Shown one piece after another: positions 1-5,029 of a stretch of DNA of 5,695 nt. The notes under the pieces are model-generated. The model saw only the letters and a program-made list of their open reading frames with translations. It made no database searches and was not told where the DNA came from. A program made the translations under genes and the position numbers. The first letter of the stretch is position 1, and each line of letters begins with the position of its first letter. This stretch comes from Ga0077553 sp038215275 (GTDB lineage Bacteria; Acidobacteriota; Terriglobia; Bryobacterales; Bryobacteraceae): positions 1 through 5,695 of the forward strand of contig JBBQRA010000313.1 of NCBI GenBank assembly GCA_038215275.1, given 5' to 3'.

Positions 1-1140
1 AACCCGGTCTACGCCATGGACGCAAGTCCTGCCTCGATCCTCCACACTCTGGGACAGTACGGGCTCATGTCGATGGGGTCGTATCTTCCGTGGTCGGCGA
101 CCCCACTTTCCCCCTATGCCCTCAGTGCCACCCTCTTCGCCCTGGCTGGTTTGCTGCTTGTAGGTCTGCTCGAACGCAGCCGGCTCATGGCTTATGGAGG
201 TGCTTGGTTCGTCATCTGCTTGGGACCAGTCCTCCTCCTGCCCCATCACATCACGGACTACTACCTCGCCGTTCCAGCCGCCGGCCTGAGCCTCGCCTTC
301 GGGGTGGGGATATCCCGGAGGCCCCTGCTTCTGGCACTTCCGGGCATCGCGTATGTCTCCGGCTCGTACCTTCTCTCTCAGGAGATCCTGCTCTACAACC
401 GGAAGCAAGCGGAATCGGCGCGAGTCCTGGTGCGGGGTGTCGAGCAGGCCGTGGCGCTCCACCCCGGAAAAACCATTCTGCTGGCGGGCGTTAACTCCGA
501 CCAGTTCTGGAACATCGTGCTCGACGATCCGTTCCGCCTCATTCCGGGCGCACGGGTCTATCTGGTCCCGGACAGCGAAAAGAATATCGATTCTCACCCC
601 GAACTCGGCGATCCTCTCCGCCACATCCTGCCTCGCCCGGAGGCCCGTGGCGCCATCACTTCCGGCCAAGCCATCGTCTATGCCGCCGGCGGCAAGCCCT
701 TGCGCAATATCACCGGCTACTACCGCGAGATTGCCGCGCTCGAATGGGCCGCCGACCTCGCGCCCGTCGTCGAACTCGCCCGCCCCTTTCTCTCGCCACA
801 AGTCGGTCGCGGTTGGGAGCGGATTGAGCACGGATTCCGTTGGATGCATCCAAGCGCCGAAATCACCCTCGGCGGAAGCGGCAAGACTCTGTTCGTTGAA
901 TGCTTCCGTTCGGACGCCGAGCCGCGTCCTGGGCCGGTCATACTGACCGTCAGCCATCAGGGTCAGCTTCTTGGCACGTTGACTTTGCCCCGTGACCGCT
1001 GCCAAGGCGAACTCACAATGCCCGAAGCGCTCTGGAACGTTCCCCAACTCCAATTGGAGTTAACCGTCAGTCCATCCTTTAAACTACCTCCCGATGACCG
1101 CGAACTCGGCCTCGCCTTCGGCACCATTGGACGCAAATGA
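1..1140 (+). CDS. C-terminal part of a multi-pass membrane protein (5' end outside window)
   Basis: The frame is open to the left edge (codons for N-P-V-Y-A precede the first ATG at 16), so the gene very likely starts upstream and 16 is not its true start. Counting from that ATG, about four hydrophobic segments lie near residues 33-53, 60-76, 82-98 and 103-122. The third is preceded by a HHITDYYLAVP motif, reminiscent of the late membrane segments of PMT/GT39-like glycosyltransferases and related bacterial sugar-transfer membrane proteins. A soluble region of about 250 residues follows, rich in beta-type sequence (such as ILLAGVNSDQFW), with no catalytic motif I recognise. The gene ends at TGA 1138-1140 and I see no hairpin terminator after it. 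The glycosyltransferase link is inference from a fragment. A membrane protein of unknown function is the safe call. Confidence 0.75.
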   Translation, partial: NPVYAMDASPASILHTLGQYGLMSMGSYLPWSATPLSPYALSATLFALAGLLLVGLLERSRLMAYGGAWFVICLGPVLLLPHHITDYYLAVPAAGLSLAFGVGISRRPLLLALPGIAYVSGSYLLSQEILLYNRKQAESARVLVRGVEQAVALHPGKTILLAGVNSDQFWNIVLDDPFRLIPGARVYLVPDSEKNIDSHPELGDPLRHILPRPEARGAITSGQAIVYAAGGKPLRNITGYYREIAALEWAADLAPVVELARPFLSPQVGRGWERIEHGFRWMHPSAEITLGGSGKTLFVECFRSDAEPRPGPVILTVSHQGQLLGTLTLPRDRCQGELTMPEALWNVPQLQLELTVSPSFKLPPDDRELGLAFGTIGRK

Positions 1141-1294
1141 TCCACTTTTGCCCCAGATCGTCCATTTTCGGAACAACGAAGATAATTCTGTAACCCGGAG
1201 CGAGATTTATCGTCTACCGAAAGTACTAACGTTCCATCGAAAAGTTGCCGATAGAGTCCTGCAGTTCGCGGAATTCTCGCTCGGACCTAAAGTT

Positions 1295-1313
1295 TGAACC
1301 CTTCGAGTGTTCA
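1295..1313. repeat. 5-bp inverted repeat TGAAC-N9-GTTCA upstream of the sigma-54 motif
   Basis: The arms at 1295-1299 and 1309-1313 carry the same half-sites as the stronger dyad at 1498-1521, with a spacer one base shorter. The dyad sits about 20 bp upstream of the -24 element, roughly -65 to -47 from the predicted start. Five-base arms occur often by chance, so this matters mainly because the half-site is shared. Confidence 0.25.
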
Positions 1314-1332
1314 TTTCCGCCTTTAGAGGTAG

Positions 1333-1350
1333 TTGGCACTGGAATTGCTT
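1333..1350 (+). promoter_or_regulatory. Candidate sigma-54 (RpoN) -24/-12 promoter
   Basis: The sequence TTGGCACTGGAATTGCTT matches the RpoN consensus (TTGGCAC, four or five bases, TTGCT/A). The invariant GG (1335-1336) and GC (1347-1348) are separated by exactly ten bases. The predicted start site is near 1360, giving a leader of about 250 bases before the ATG at 1613. Sigma-54 promoters need an AAA+ enhancer-binding protein bound upstream, and there are about 190 non-coding bases upstream to host such sites. This is a motif match only; a chance match cannot be excluded. Confidence 0.6.
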
Positions 1351-1358
1351 GAAGTGAG

Positions 1359-1367
1359 TGATATACT
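1359..1367 (+). promoter_or_regulatory. Candidate extended -10 sigma-70-type promoter
   Basis: TGATATACT gives the extended -10 TG, one base, then TATACT (5 of 6 to TATAAT). No good -35 hexamer lies 16-18 bases upstream, so it would rely on the TG extension. The predicted start is near 1373-1374, inside the first hairpin. It overlaps the predicted sigma-54 start site, so the two would be alternatives or mutually interfering. Weak evidence by itself. Confidence 0.3.
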
Positions 1368-1560
1368 CTTTTGGCAGACTCCAAAAGTGATGTATGGCTG
1401 AACGTCGTTTCACTGACACGACAAGGTGCCCAACGCCGATTGGGTGGCCTGGAGCCGAAATCTGCGTCTTGCACGCGCAGAAAATCTTATTAAAAAACTT
1501 GAACCTATTCCGTTGTTCAAGCGTCTATTAGTCCAGAAAGCAGCGTTACCCCGATGCTTT
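1368..1560 (+). promoter_or_regulatory. Putative structured 5' leader with five consecutive hairpins
   Basis: Five stem-loops can be drawn in series. 1368-1387: CTTTTGG/CCAAAAG, 7 bp, 6-base loop. 1425-1449: core CCCAA/TTGGG, extended by wobble and G-C pairs with one bulge. 1461-1481: TCTGCG/CGCAGA, 9-base loop. 1498-1521: CTTGAAC/GTTCAAG, 7 bp, 10-base loop. 1537-1560: AAAGCA/TGCTTT with an inner CG/CG pair across a G-A mismatch. None is followed by a T-run, so they are not intrinsic terminators. The region from 1561 to the ribosome binding site is free of hairpins and A-rich. I recognise no known riboswitch class. It may be a regulatory leader, a small RNA, or partly chance. Confidence 0.4.
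1498..1521. repeat. Perfect 7-bp inverted repeat CTTGAAC-N10-GTTCAAG
   Basis: The arms at 1498-1504 and 1515-1521 are exact reverse complements with a 10-base spacer, so like bases lie about 17 bp apart. This suits either a dimeric-regulator operator or an RNA hairpin. A related, shorter dyad lies upstream at 1295-1313, which slightly favours an operator reading. Confidence 0.4.
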
Positions 1561-1597
1561 AAAGTCCGAAAAACCTACCGCTACCAAAAAAATCAAT

Positions 1598-1605
1598 AGA
1601 GGGAG
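1598..1605 (+). promoter_or_regulatory. Ribosome binding site of the dksA-like gene
   Basis: AGAGGGAG is a purine-rich Shine-Dalgarno sequence 7 bases before the ATG at 1613. It fixes that ATG as the start and lies outside the predicted hairpins. Confidence 0.75.
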
Positions 1606-1612
1606 AATCACC

Positions 1613-1993
1613 ATGACGAACGCAGAAATAAAGAAGTATCGCGAGACGCTCGAAGCCAAGCAGGCCGAGTTGACCTATCTCCTCCGCAATCGCGAAGGAA
1701 TCGAAATTGAGAAGAGCCCGGATGCGCTCGATGAAGTTCAGCGGGCCTCCGAGCGCGAGTTTGCCATCCGTACGCTCGATCGGGAATCGGCGCTGTTGCG
1801 CAATGTCCGCGCCGCCCTTCAGCGCATTAAACAAGACCAGTTCGGGGTCTGCATGCACTGCGAAGAAGACATCAGTGTGAAGCGGATGAACGCCGTACCG
1901 TGGACTCCGTATTGCATTGAATGCCAGGAGCAATACGACCGCAAGCAGTTCGTAGCGGACGAAACCTTCGACGATATGCTCGTTTCCGCCTAA
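1613..1993 (+). CDS. TraR/DksA family zinc-finger transcriptional regulator
   Basis: This 126-residue protein has the DksA architecture. A predicted coiled-coil hairpin (residues about 3-75) is followed by a C4 zinc finger, C80-x2-C83-x17-C101-x2-C104, and a short C-terminal helix. DksA-family proteins bind RNA polymerase through the secondary channel and, with ppGpp in the classic case, reset transcription of rRNA and amino-acid genes. The tip motif is present as D37-A-L-D40, aligning with the two acidic tip residues of E. coli DksA. The following DksA alanine appears to be V42 (tip reading DALDEV), so ppGpp synergy should not be assumed. E. coli DksA is 151 residues; this protein is shorter and lacks part of its N-terminus, as many TraR/DksA paralogues do. 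The gene appears monocistronic, with a long upstream regulatory region and a strong terminator. The family call is secure; the exact role is inferred. Confidence 0.93.
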   Translation: MTNAEIKKYRETLEAKQAELTYLLRNREGIEIEKSPDALDEVQRASEREFAIRTLDRESALLRNVRAALQRIKQDQFGVCMHCEEDISVKRMNAVPWTPYCIECQEQYDRKQFVADETFDDMLVSA

Positions 1994-1997
1994 GCGG

Positions 1998-2023
1998 AAC
2001 CGCGAGCTCGCGTCAGGTTTTTT
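1998..2023 (+). terminator. Possible weak first terminator after the dksA-like gene
   Basis: AACC-GCG pairs with CGC and GGTT around an AGCT loop, with a 4-base bulge on the 3' side, and six Ts follow at 2018-2023. The core is the 12-base palindrome CGCGAGCTCGCG (2001-2012). The stem is imperfect, so it is at best a supplementary stop ahead of the strong terminator 28 bases further on. Confidence 0.35.
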
Positions 2024-2050
2024 CCCTCTTACGAAAAGAAGCCATTTCTC

Positions 2051-2083
2051 AGCCCCGCAACTTTCCCGCTGCGGGGCTTTTTT
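2051..2083 (+). terminator. Intrinsic (rho-independent) terminator of the dksA-like gene
   Basis: A perfect 9-bp GC-rich stem, AGCCCCGCA (2051-2059) with TGCGGGGCT (2070-2078), has a 10-base loop and runs into six Ts (2078-2083). It ends just before the stop codon of the convergent pgeF gene at 2087. Read on the - strand the same stem has no following T-run, so it acts mainly for the + strand. Confidence 0.92.
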
Positions 2084-2086
2084 CGT

Positions 2087-2683
2087 CTATTCGCGGATTC
2101 CAATGCTGGAAACCATGCGTCCGGCATCCTTCGCCCGCCGGAACGAATAGAACATTTCGGGTTCACACATCGTGCACCGCTCCGCTACCCAGATCCGCCC
2201 AACGCCCGCTTCGTGCAACTGGTCCCGATTCGCGGCCCACAAGTCCGCCTTTCGATTTACCACTGGTAACGGGACATCCGGACCGACCTCAAAACAACAC
2301 GGCCCGATTGCCGGGCCAATCGCCGCCACGACATCCTTTGGGTTCGTTTCGTAATCCGTCTCCATTTGCCCCACCGTTTGGGCCAAAACCCCCGCCATGG
2401 TACCACGCCAGCCGGCGTGTATCGCCGCTACCACCCGCCGCACCGGATCCACCAGCAAGATCGGGACGCAGTCCGCCGTCCGAATGGCCAACAACAGTCC
2501 GGGTTCGTCGGTGATCAACGCATCCCCGTCTCCCAGGCAGCCTTCCGCTTGCCGGACCGACCACACTATGTCGGAATGAGTCTGTCGTAAAGTCGCTACC
2601 CGACCGGTCAACGGCCCGCTTTGCCGCGTGCCGAACTCGTACCGGAGCCAGCCGAACGCCGCAAGCGGCGGTGCCGTCACCAT
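2087..2683 (-). CDS. pgeF: Peptidoglycan editing factor PgeF (laccase-domain, YfiH family)
   Basis: The 198-residue protein matches the YfiH/PgeF (Cu-oxidase_4) family. Members remove wrongly incorporated residues (L-Ser in place of L-Ala) from peptidoglycan precursors, and some have purine-nucleoside or polyphenol-oxidase activity. The metal/active-site residues are in the right motifs: H36 in LRQTHSD, C72 in RTADCVPILL and H89 in HAGWRGT. Also present are GPAIGPCCFEVG (123-134) and FYSFRR (about 179-184). Typical members have about 240 residues. The missing stretch lies between the first strand (YEFGTRQSG) and the QTHSD motif, where the usual N-terminal loop is absent. The ATG at 2683 forms TGATG with the nuoB stop, implying translational coupling; a GTG one codon upstream (2686) is the alternative start. 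It is the last gene of the - strand run and converges on the terminator of the dksA-like gene. The family is certain; the exact substrate is inferred. Confidence 0.92.
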   Translation of the reverse strand: MVTAPPLAAFGWLRYEFGTRQSGPLTGRVATLRQTHSDIVWSVRQAEGCLGDGDALITDEPGLLLAIRTADCVPILLVDPVRRVVAAIHAGWRGTMAGVLAQTVGQMETDYETNPKDVVAAIGPAIGPCCFEVGPDVPLPVVNRKADLWAANRDQLHEAGVGRIWVAERCTMCEPEMFYSFRRAKDAGRMVSSIGIRE

Positions 2684-3252
2684 CACGCCACCGGGCTCTG
2701 CACCTGCGCAACCATCACCCGTCGTTTGAAATCGGCCAACATCTGCTCATGCAAGCGGACCTCGGTGGGGCGACGGATCAGATTCGGCGTGGCGTCGATT
2801 TTGTCCTGGAGCTTCAGCAGAGCGTAGAACAGGTTCTCCGGACGCGGCGGACAACCCGTCACGTAGACGTCAACTGGCACAATACGGTCGATTCCCTGCA
2901 AAACGCTGTAGGTATTGAACGGCCCGCCCACACTGGAACAGGCACCCATCGAGATGCACCATTTCGGCTCGGGCATCTGATCCCAGATCCGCTTTACGAC
3001 CGGCGCCATTTTAAGTGAAACCGTGCCGGCGACAATCATCAGGTCACTTTGCCGCGGGCTGGGCCGGAAGACCTCGGAGCCAAAGCGAGCTATATCGAAC
3101 CGCGAGGCGCTCGAAGCGATCATCTCAATCGCGCAACACGCCAAGCCGAAAGTGAGGGGCCACACCGAGGACTTGCGCGCCCAATTGAAGACGTAATCGA
3201 CCGACGTCGTCAGGAAGTTTCGTTCAAACTGACTCTGGATGGGAAAGTTCAT
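2683..3252 (-). CDS. nuoB: NADH-quinone oxidoreductase subunit B (NuoB, complex I 20 kDa subunit)
   Basis: NuoB carries iron-sulfur cluster N2, the last electron carrier of complex I before quinone, at the junction of the peripheral and membrane arms on the cytoplasmic side. This 189-residue protein is full length. It keeps the four N2 ligands: C39 and C40 in GLACCAIEM, C105 in ISMGAC and C134 in VTGCPPRP. Spacings (40 to 105, 105 to 134) match E. coli NuoB (64 to 129, 129 to 158). The quinone-side motif RFGSEVFRPSPRQSDLMIVAG is also intact, favouring NuoB over a hydrogenase small subunit. The ATG overlaps the epimerase stop by 4 bases (ATGA), and its own TGA overlaps the pgeF start. No nuoA, nuoC or nuoD is adjacent; it stands alone among sugar and cell-wall genes. 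It could be the only nuoB of a scattered complex I or a second copy; the window cannot tell. Confidence 0.95.
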   Translation of the reverse strand: MNFPIQSQFERNFLTTSVDYVFNWARKSSVWPLTFGLACCAIEMIASSASRFDIARFGSEVFRPSPRQSDLMIVAGTVSLKMAPVVKRIWDQMPEPKWCISMGACSSVGGPFNTYSVLQGIDRIVPVDVYVTGCPPRPENLFYALLKLQDKIDATPNLIRRPTEVRLHEQMLADFKRRVMVAQVQSPVA

Positions 3253-4193
3253 GCCATTGCGGTCCGGTACCAGGCAAGCGTCGCCCGTAGACCTTCTTCC
3301 ATAGTAAACCGGGGAGCGTGGCCCAAGTCAAGGATCGCGGCGGTCGTGTCGGCTTGAGAATCTCTCACGTCGCCCGCCCTCGGGGGACCGTAGAGCGGTG
3401 GCAACGAGACGCCTTCCATCTCCTGCAGCATCGTCCAGAGTTGATTGAGCGTGTAACGGCCGCCGTTGCCCGCGTTGTACATCTTGCCGGCGACGCCCTT
3501 GGCGCGCGCAGCCTTCAGGCAGAGACCCGCGACATCTTCCACGTAGGTGAAGTCCCGGCTTTGGTTCCCATCGCCGAAAAGCGTCGGCTGGGTCCGGGCG
3601 AGCAGGTGCTTCATGAATAGAGACAACACCCCGGAGTAGGTGCTGGACGGGTCCTGGCGCGGTCCATAGACATTGAAAAAGCGCAGGGCAACGGTTTCGA
3701 GGCCAAAGTTCTCCGTGAAGAGGTTGCAGTAGTATTCACCGACGAGCTTCTGCAAGGCATATGGAGACTTCGGCTGCGGGTTCATCGACTCGAATTTCGG
3801 CAGCACATCGGTGTCGCCGTAGGCGGAACTGGACGCGGCATAGACCACTCGCTTCACGCCGGCATGCTGAGCGGCACGCAGCACGGCAAAGGTGCCGTTG
3901 ATATTGACGTCGTGCGAAGGCACCGGATCGGCAATCGACCGGGGCACCGACGGGATAGCCGCCAGATGCCAGACCACCTCGGCTCCCGCGAAGATGTCTC
4001 TCAACTCGTCATAATCGCGAATGTCGGAGACGTGCGTTTCGACGTGGTCCCGTACCTCTTCCAGGTTCGACAATTTGCCGCTCGCCAGGTTGTCCACCAC
4101 CGCAATGCGGTCGGCGCCCTCGGCCAACAGCCCCCGTACGACTGCCGAGCCGATAAACCCGGCCCCGCCCGTGACTACGAATTTCGGTCTCAT
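3249..4193 (-). CDS. NAD-dependent nucleotide-sugar epimerase/dehydratase (GalE/WbpP-like)
   Basis: This 314-residue extended short-chain dehydrogenase has the Rossmann motif VTGGAGFIGS at residues 7-16, D34 ending beta-2 (VVDN, NAD-type), and AASSSAYGD with the catalytic serine near 122-123. Y145-x3-K149 in SPYALQKLVGEYY is the active-site pair. The substrate-side motifs RFFNVYGPRQDPSSTYSG (171-188) and FGDGNQSRDFTYVEDV (206-221) resemble UDP-GlcNAc/UDP-glucose 4-epimerases of the WbpP/GalE group. Such enzymes invert C4 of a UDP-sugar through a 4-keto intermediate, supplying polysaccharide or glycan synthesis. The length is normal for the family. The ATG at 4193 overlaps the stop of the upstream isomerase gene by 4 bases (ATGA), and its own stop overlaps the nuoB start in the same way. 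UDP-GlcNAc/UDP-Glc epimerisation is the best guess. A dehydratase or another sugar specificity cannot be excluded. Confidence 0.9.
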   Translation of the reverse strand: MRPKFVVTGGAGFIGSAVVRGLLAEGADRIAVVDNLASGKLSNLEEVRDHVETHVSDIRDYDELRDIFAGAEVVWHLAAIPSVPRSIADPVPSHDVNINGTFAVLRAAQHAGVKRVVYAASSSAYGDTDVLPKFESMNPQPKSPYALQKLVGEYYCNLFTENFGLETVALRFFNVYGPRQDPSSTYSGVLSLFMKHLLARTQPTLFGDGNQSRDFTYVEDVAGLCLKAARAKGVAGKMYNAGNGGRYTLNQLWTMLQEMEGVSLPPLYGPPRAGDVRDSQADTTAAILDLGHAPRFTMEEGLRATLAWYRTAMA

Positions 4194-5020
4194 AGTTTTT
4201 TGATTTCCGCTTCCAGGTACCGCAGCGAGTCATGGGCGATGCGTTCCGCGCCCGCCGTAAAGTCAAAGGCTTCCATCGAAATCCAGCCCGTATAACCTTT
4301 GGCGGCGAGGACATGCAGCACCGGCTTGAAGTCCCAGTCGCCGGTCCCGGGATGTTTGCCGTCCATTTCGTTGACGTGAACGTGCTTTATGATATCGAAA
4401 TAGCGGTCGACCAGCACCTCATGCGGCTCCGCTTCCATGACGGCGTTGTGGGAATCGTACATGGTCTGGATCGCTGGGCTGCCGATATCCGCGACGTATC
4501 GCGCGGCCTCTTCGAGCGTATTGAGTACGTCGGTATCGTTGGGCGAGAGCGGCTCCATCAACAGAGTCACCCCGCGCGAAGCAGCGTGGTCTGCCGCTTG
4601 GCGCAATCCGTCCACATAGCGGGCCGTCGCTTCCTCTTTCGTCGAACCGCCCGTAGATTTCCTCTGTGCCGGCGAACCGAAAATCATCTTCCCGCCGCCG
4701 AGGTCCCCACACAGATCGATTAGCGTCGCAATGTGCAGCCAACTCCGCGTCCGCAGCGCCACGTCCGGCGTGGTTACATGCAGTCCCTTGGGTGCCACCA
4801 TCAGCCAATGCAGGCCGACAAACTCAAGGCCCTCGCTCGCCATAATGTCGACCAGTTCTTTCCTGCGCGCCGGGCCAATGGAAGCAGGATCGTCCGCCAG
4901 CGTGAAATGGGCAATCTCGATGCCCTCATAGCCGAGCCTTTTGATGGTTCGGCACTGCTCCGCGAAATCCCACTCCTGGAAAACTTCATTGCAGATCGCC
5001 TGCCGAAATGGATAGATCAT
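4190..5020 (-). CDS. Sugar phosphate isomerase/epimerase, xylose-isomerase-like TIM barrel
   Basis: The 276-residue protein belongs to the AP-endonuclease-2/xylose isomerase-like superfamily (COG1082), whose members interconvert ketoses, epimers or inosose-type sugars with a divalent metal. The expected metal quartet is visible: E156 (LLMEPLSPND), D189 (MYDSHN), H215 (HVHVNEMDG) and E250 (ISMEAFDF). A GTGDWDF stretch corresponds to the conserved PG-x-G region after the histidine strand. The start is ATG 5020. It is preceded by AGGAG at 5025-5029 and lies 7 bases after the stop of the upstream dehydrogenase. An in-frame ATG at 5065 would add 15 residues inside that gene and has no better support. 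The stop overlaps the epimerase start. No signal peptide is seen, so it is cytoplasmic. The substrate is unknown; D-tagatose/psicose-3-epimerase-like, hydroxypyruvate isomerase-like and IolE/IolI-like activities are all possible. The dehydrogenase neighbour points to free or oxidised sugars. Confidence 0.88.
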   Translation of the reverse strand: MIYPFRQAICNEVFQEWDFAEQCRTIKRLGYEGIEIAHFTLADDPASIGPARRKELVDIMASEGLEFVGLHWLMVAPKGLHVTTPDVALRTRSWLHIATLIDLCGDLGGGKMIFGSPAQRKSTGGSTKEEATARYVDGLRQAADHAASRGVTLLMEPLSPNDTDVLNTLEEAARYVADIGSPAIQTMYDSHNAVMEAEPHEVLVDRYFDIIKHVHVNEMDGKHPGTGDWDFKPVLHVLAAKGYTGWISMEAFDFTAGAERIAHDSLRYLEAEIKKL

Positions 5021-5024
5021 TGAA

Positions 5025-5029
5025 CTCCT
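5025..5029 (-). promoter_or_regulatory. Shine-Dalgarno AGGAG built into the upstream stop codon
   Basis: Reading the - strand, the dehydrogenase stop TAG and the next bases form TAGGAG, four bases before the ATG at 5020. This decides the isomerase start and suggests coupled translation of the two genes. Confidence 0.7.

Larger units (their letters stand above)
1141..1612. other. 472-base non-coding region between the membrane-protein gene and the dksA-like gene
   Basis: No credible gene lies here. Open frames on either strand are short, lack convincing ribosome binding sites and resemble no family I know. The base composition is visibly more AT-rich than the flanking genes. The stretch holds a sigma-54-type promoter, an extended -10 element, two TGAAC/GTTCA dyads and five potential hairpins, each listed separately. 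It therefore appears to be the regulatory region and long leader of the downstream TraR/DksA-family gene. Confidence 0.7.

Noticed and set aside
1094..1474. Short open frames in the 1141-1612 gap on both strands
   Set aside because: Low-complexity or unrelated translations, poor starts, no family resemblance; the region is better explained as regulatory.
1461..1494. Hairpin TCTGCG/CGCAGA as an intrinsic terminator
   Set aside because: The stem is followed by an A-rich stretch (AAAATCTTATT), not a T-run, so termination is not supported on the + strand.
1360..1612. A known riboswitch class in the leader
   Set aside because: I could not match the stems or loops to the conserved cores of the common classes (for example c-di-GMP, TPP, SAM, cobalamin).
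1559..1933. 124-codon open frame on the - strand opposite the dksA-like gene
   Set aside because: It is the antisense shadow of a clear zinc-finger gene; its protein resembles no family and has no ribosome binding site I can support.
2001..2012. CGCGAGCTCGCG palindrome as an operator or recombination site
   Set aside because: It sits just after a stop codon and before a T-run, so it is better explained as part of a terminator-like hairpin.
2087..2683. Multicopper laccase
   Set aside because: The laccase-domain name is historical; the protein has YfiH/PgeF motifs and no cupredoxin copper-binding signatures.
2289..2711. Alternative - strand frame of 140 codons over pgeF
   Set aside because: A frame-shifted shadow rich in Gly/Arg from GC-rich codons, without family motifs.
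2683..3252. Group 4 hydrogenase or formate hydrogenlyase small subunit instead of NuoB
   Set aside because: The N2-ligand spacing and the RPSPRQSDLMIVAG and GIDRIVPVDVYVTGCPPRPE motifs are typical of NuoB, and no hydrogenase large subunit is nearby.
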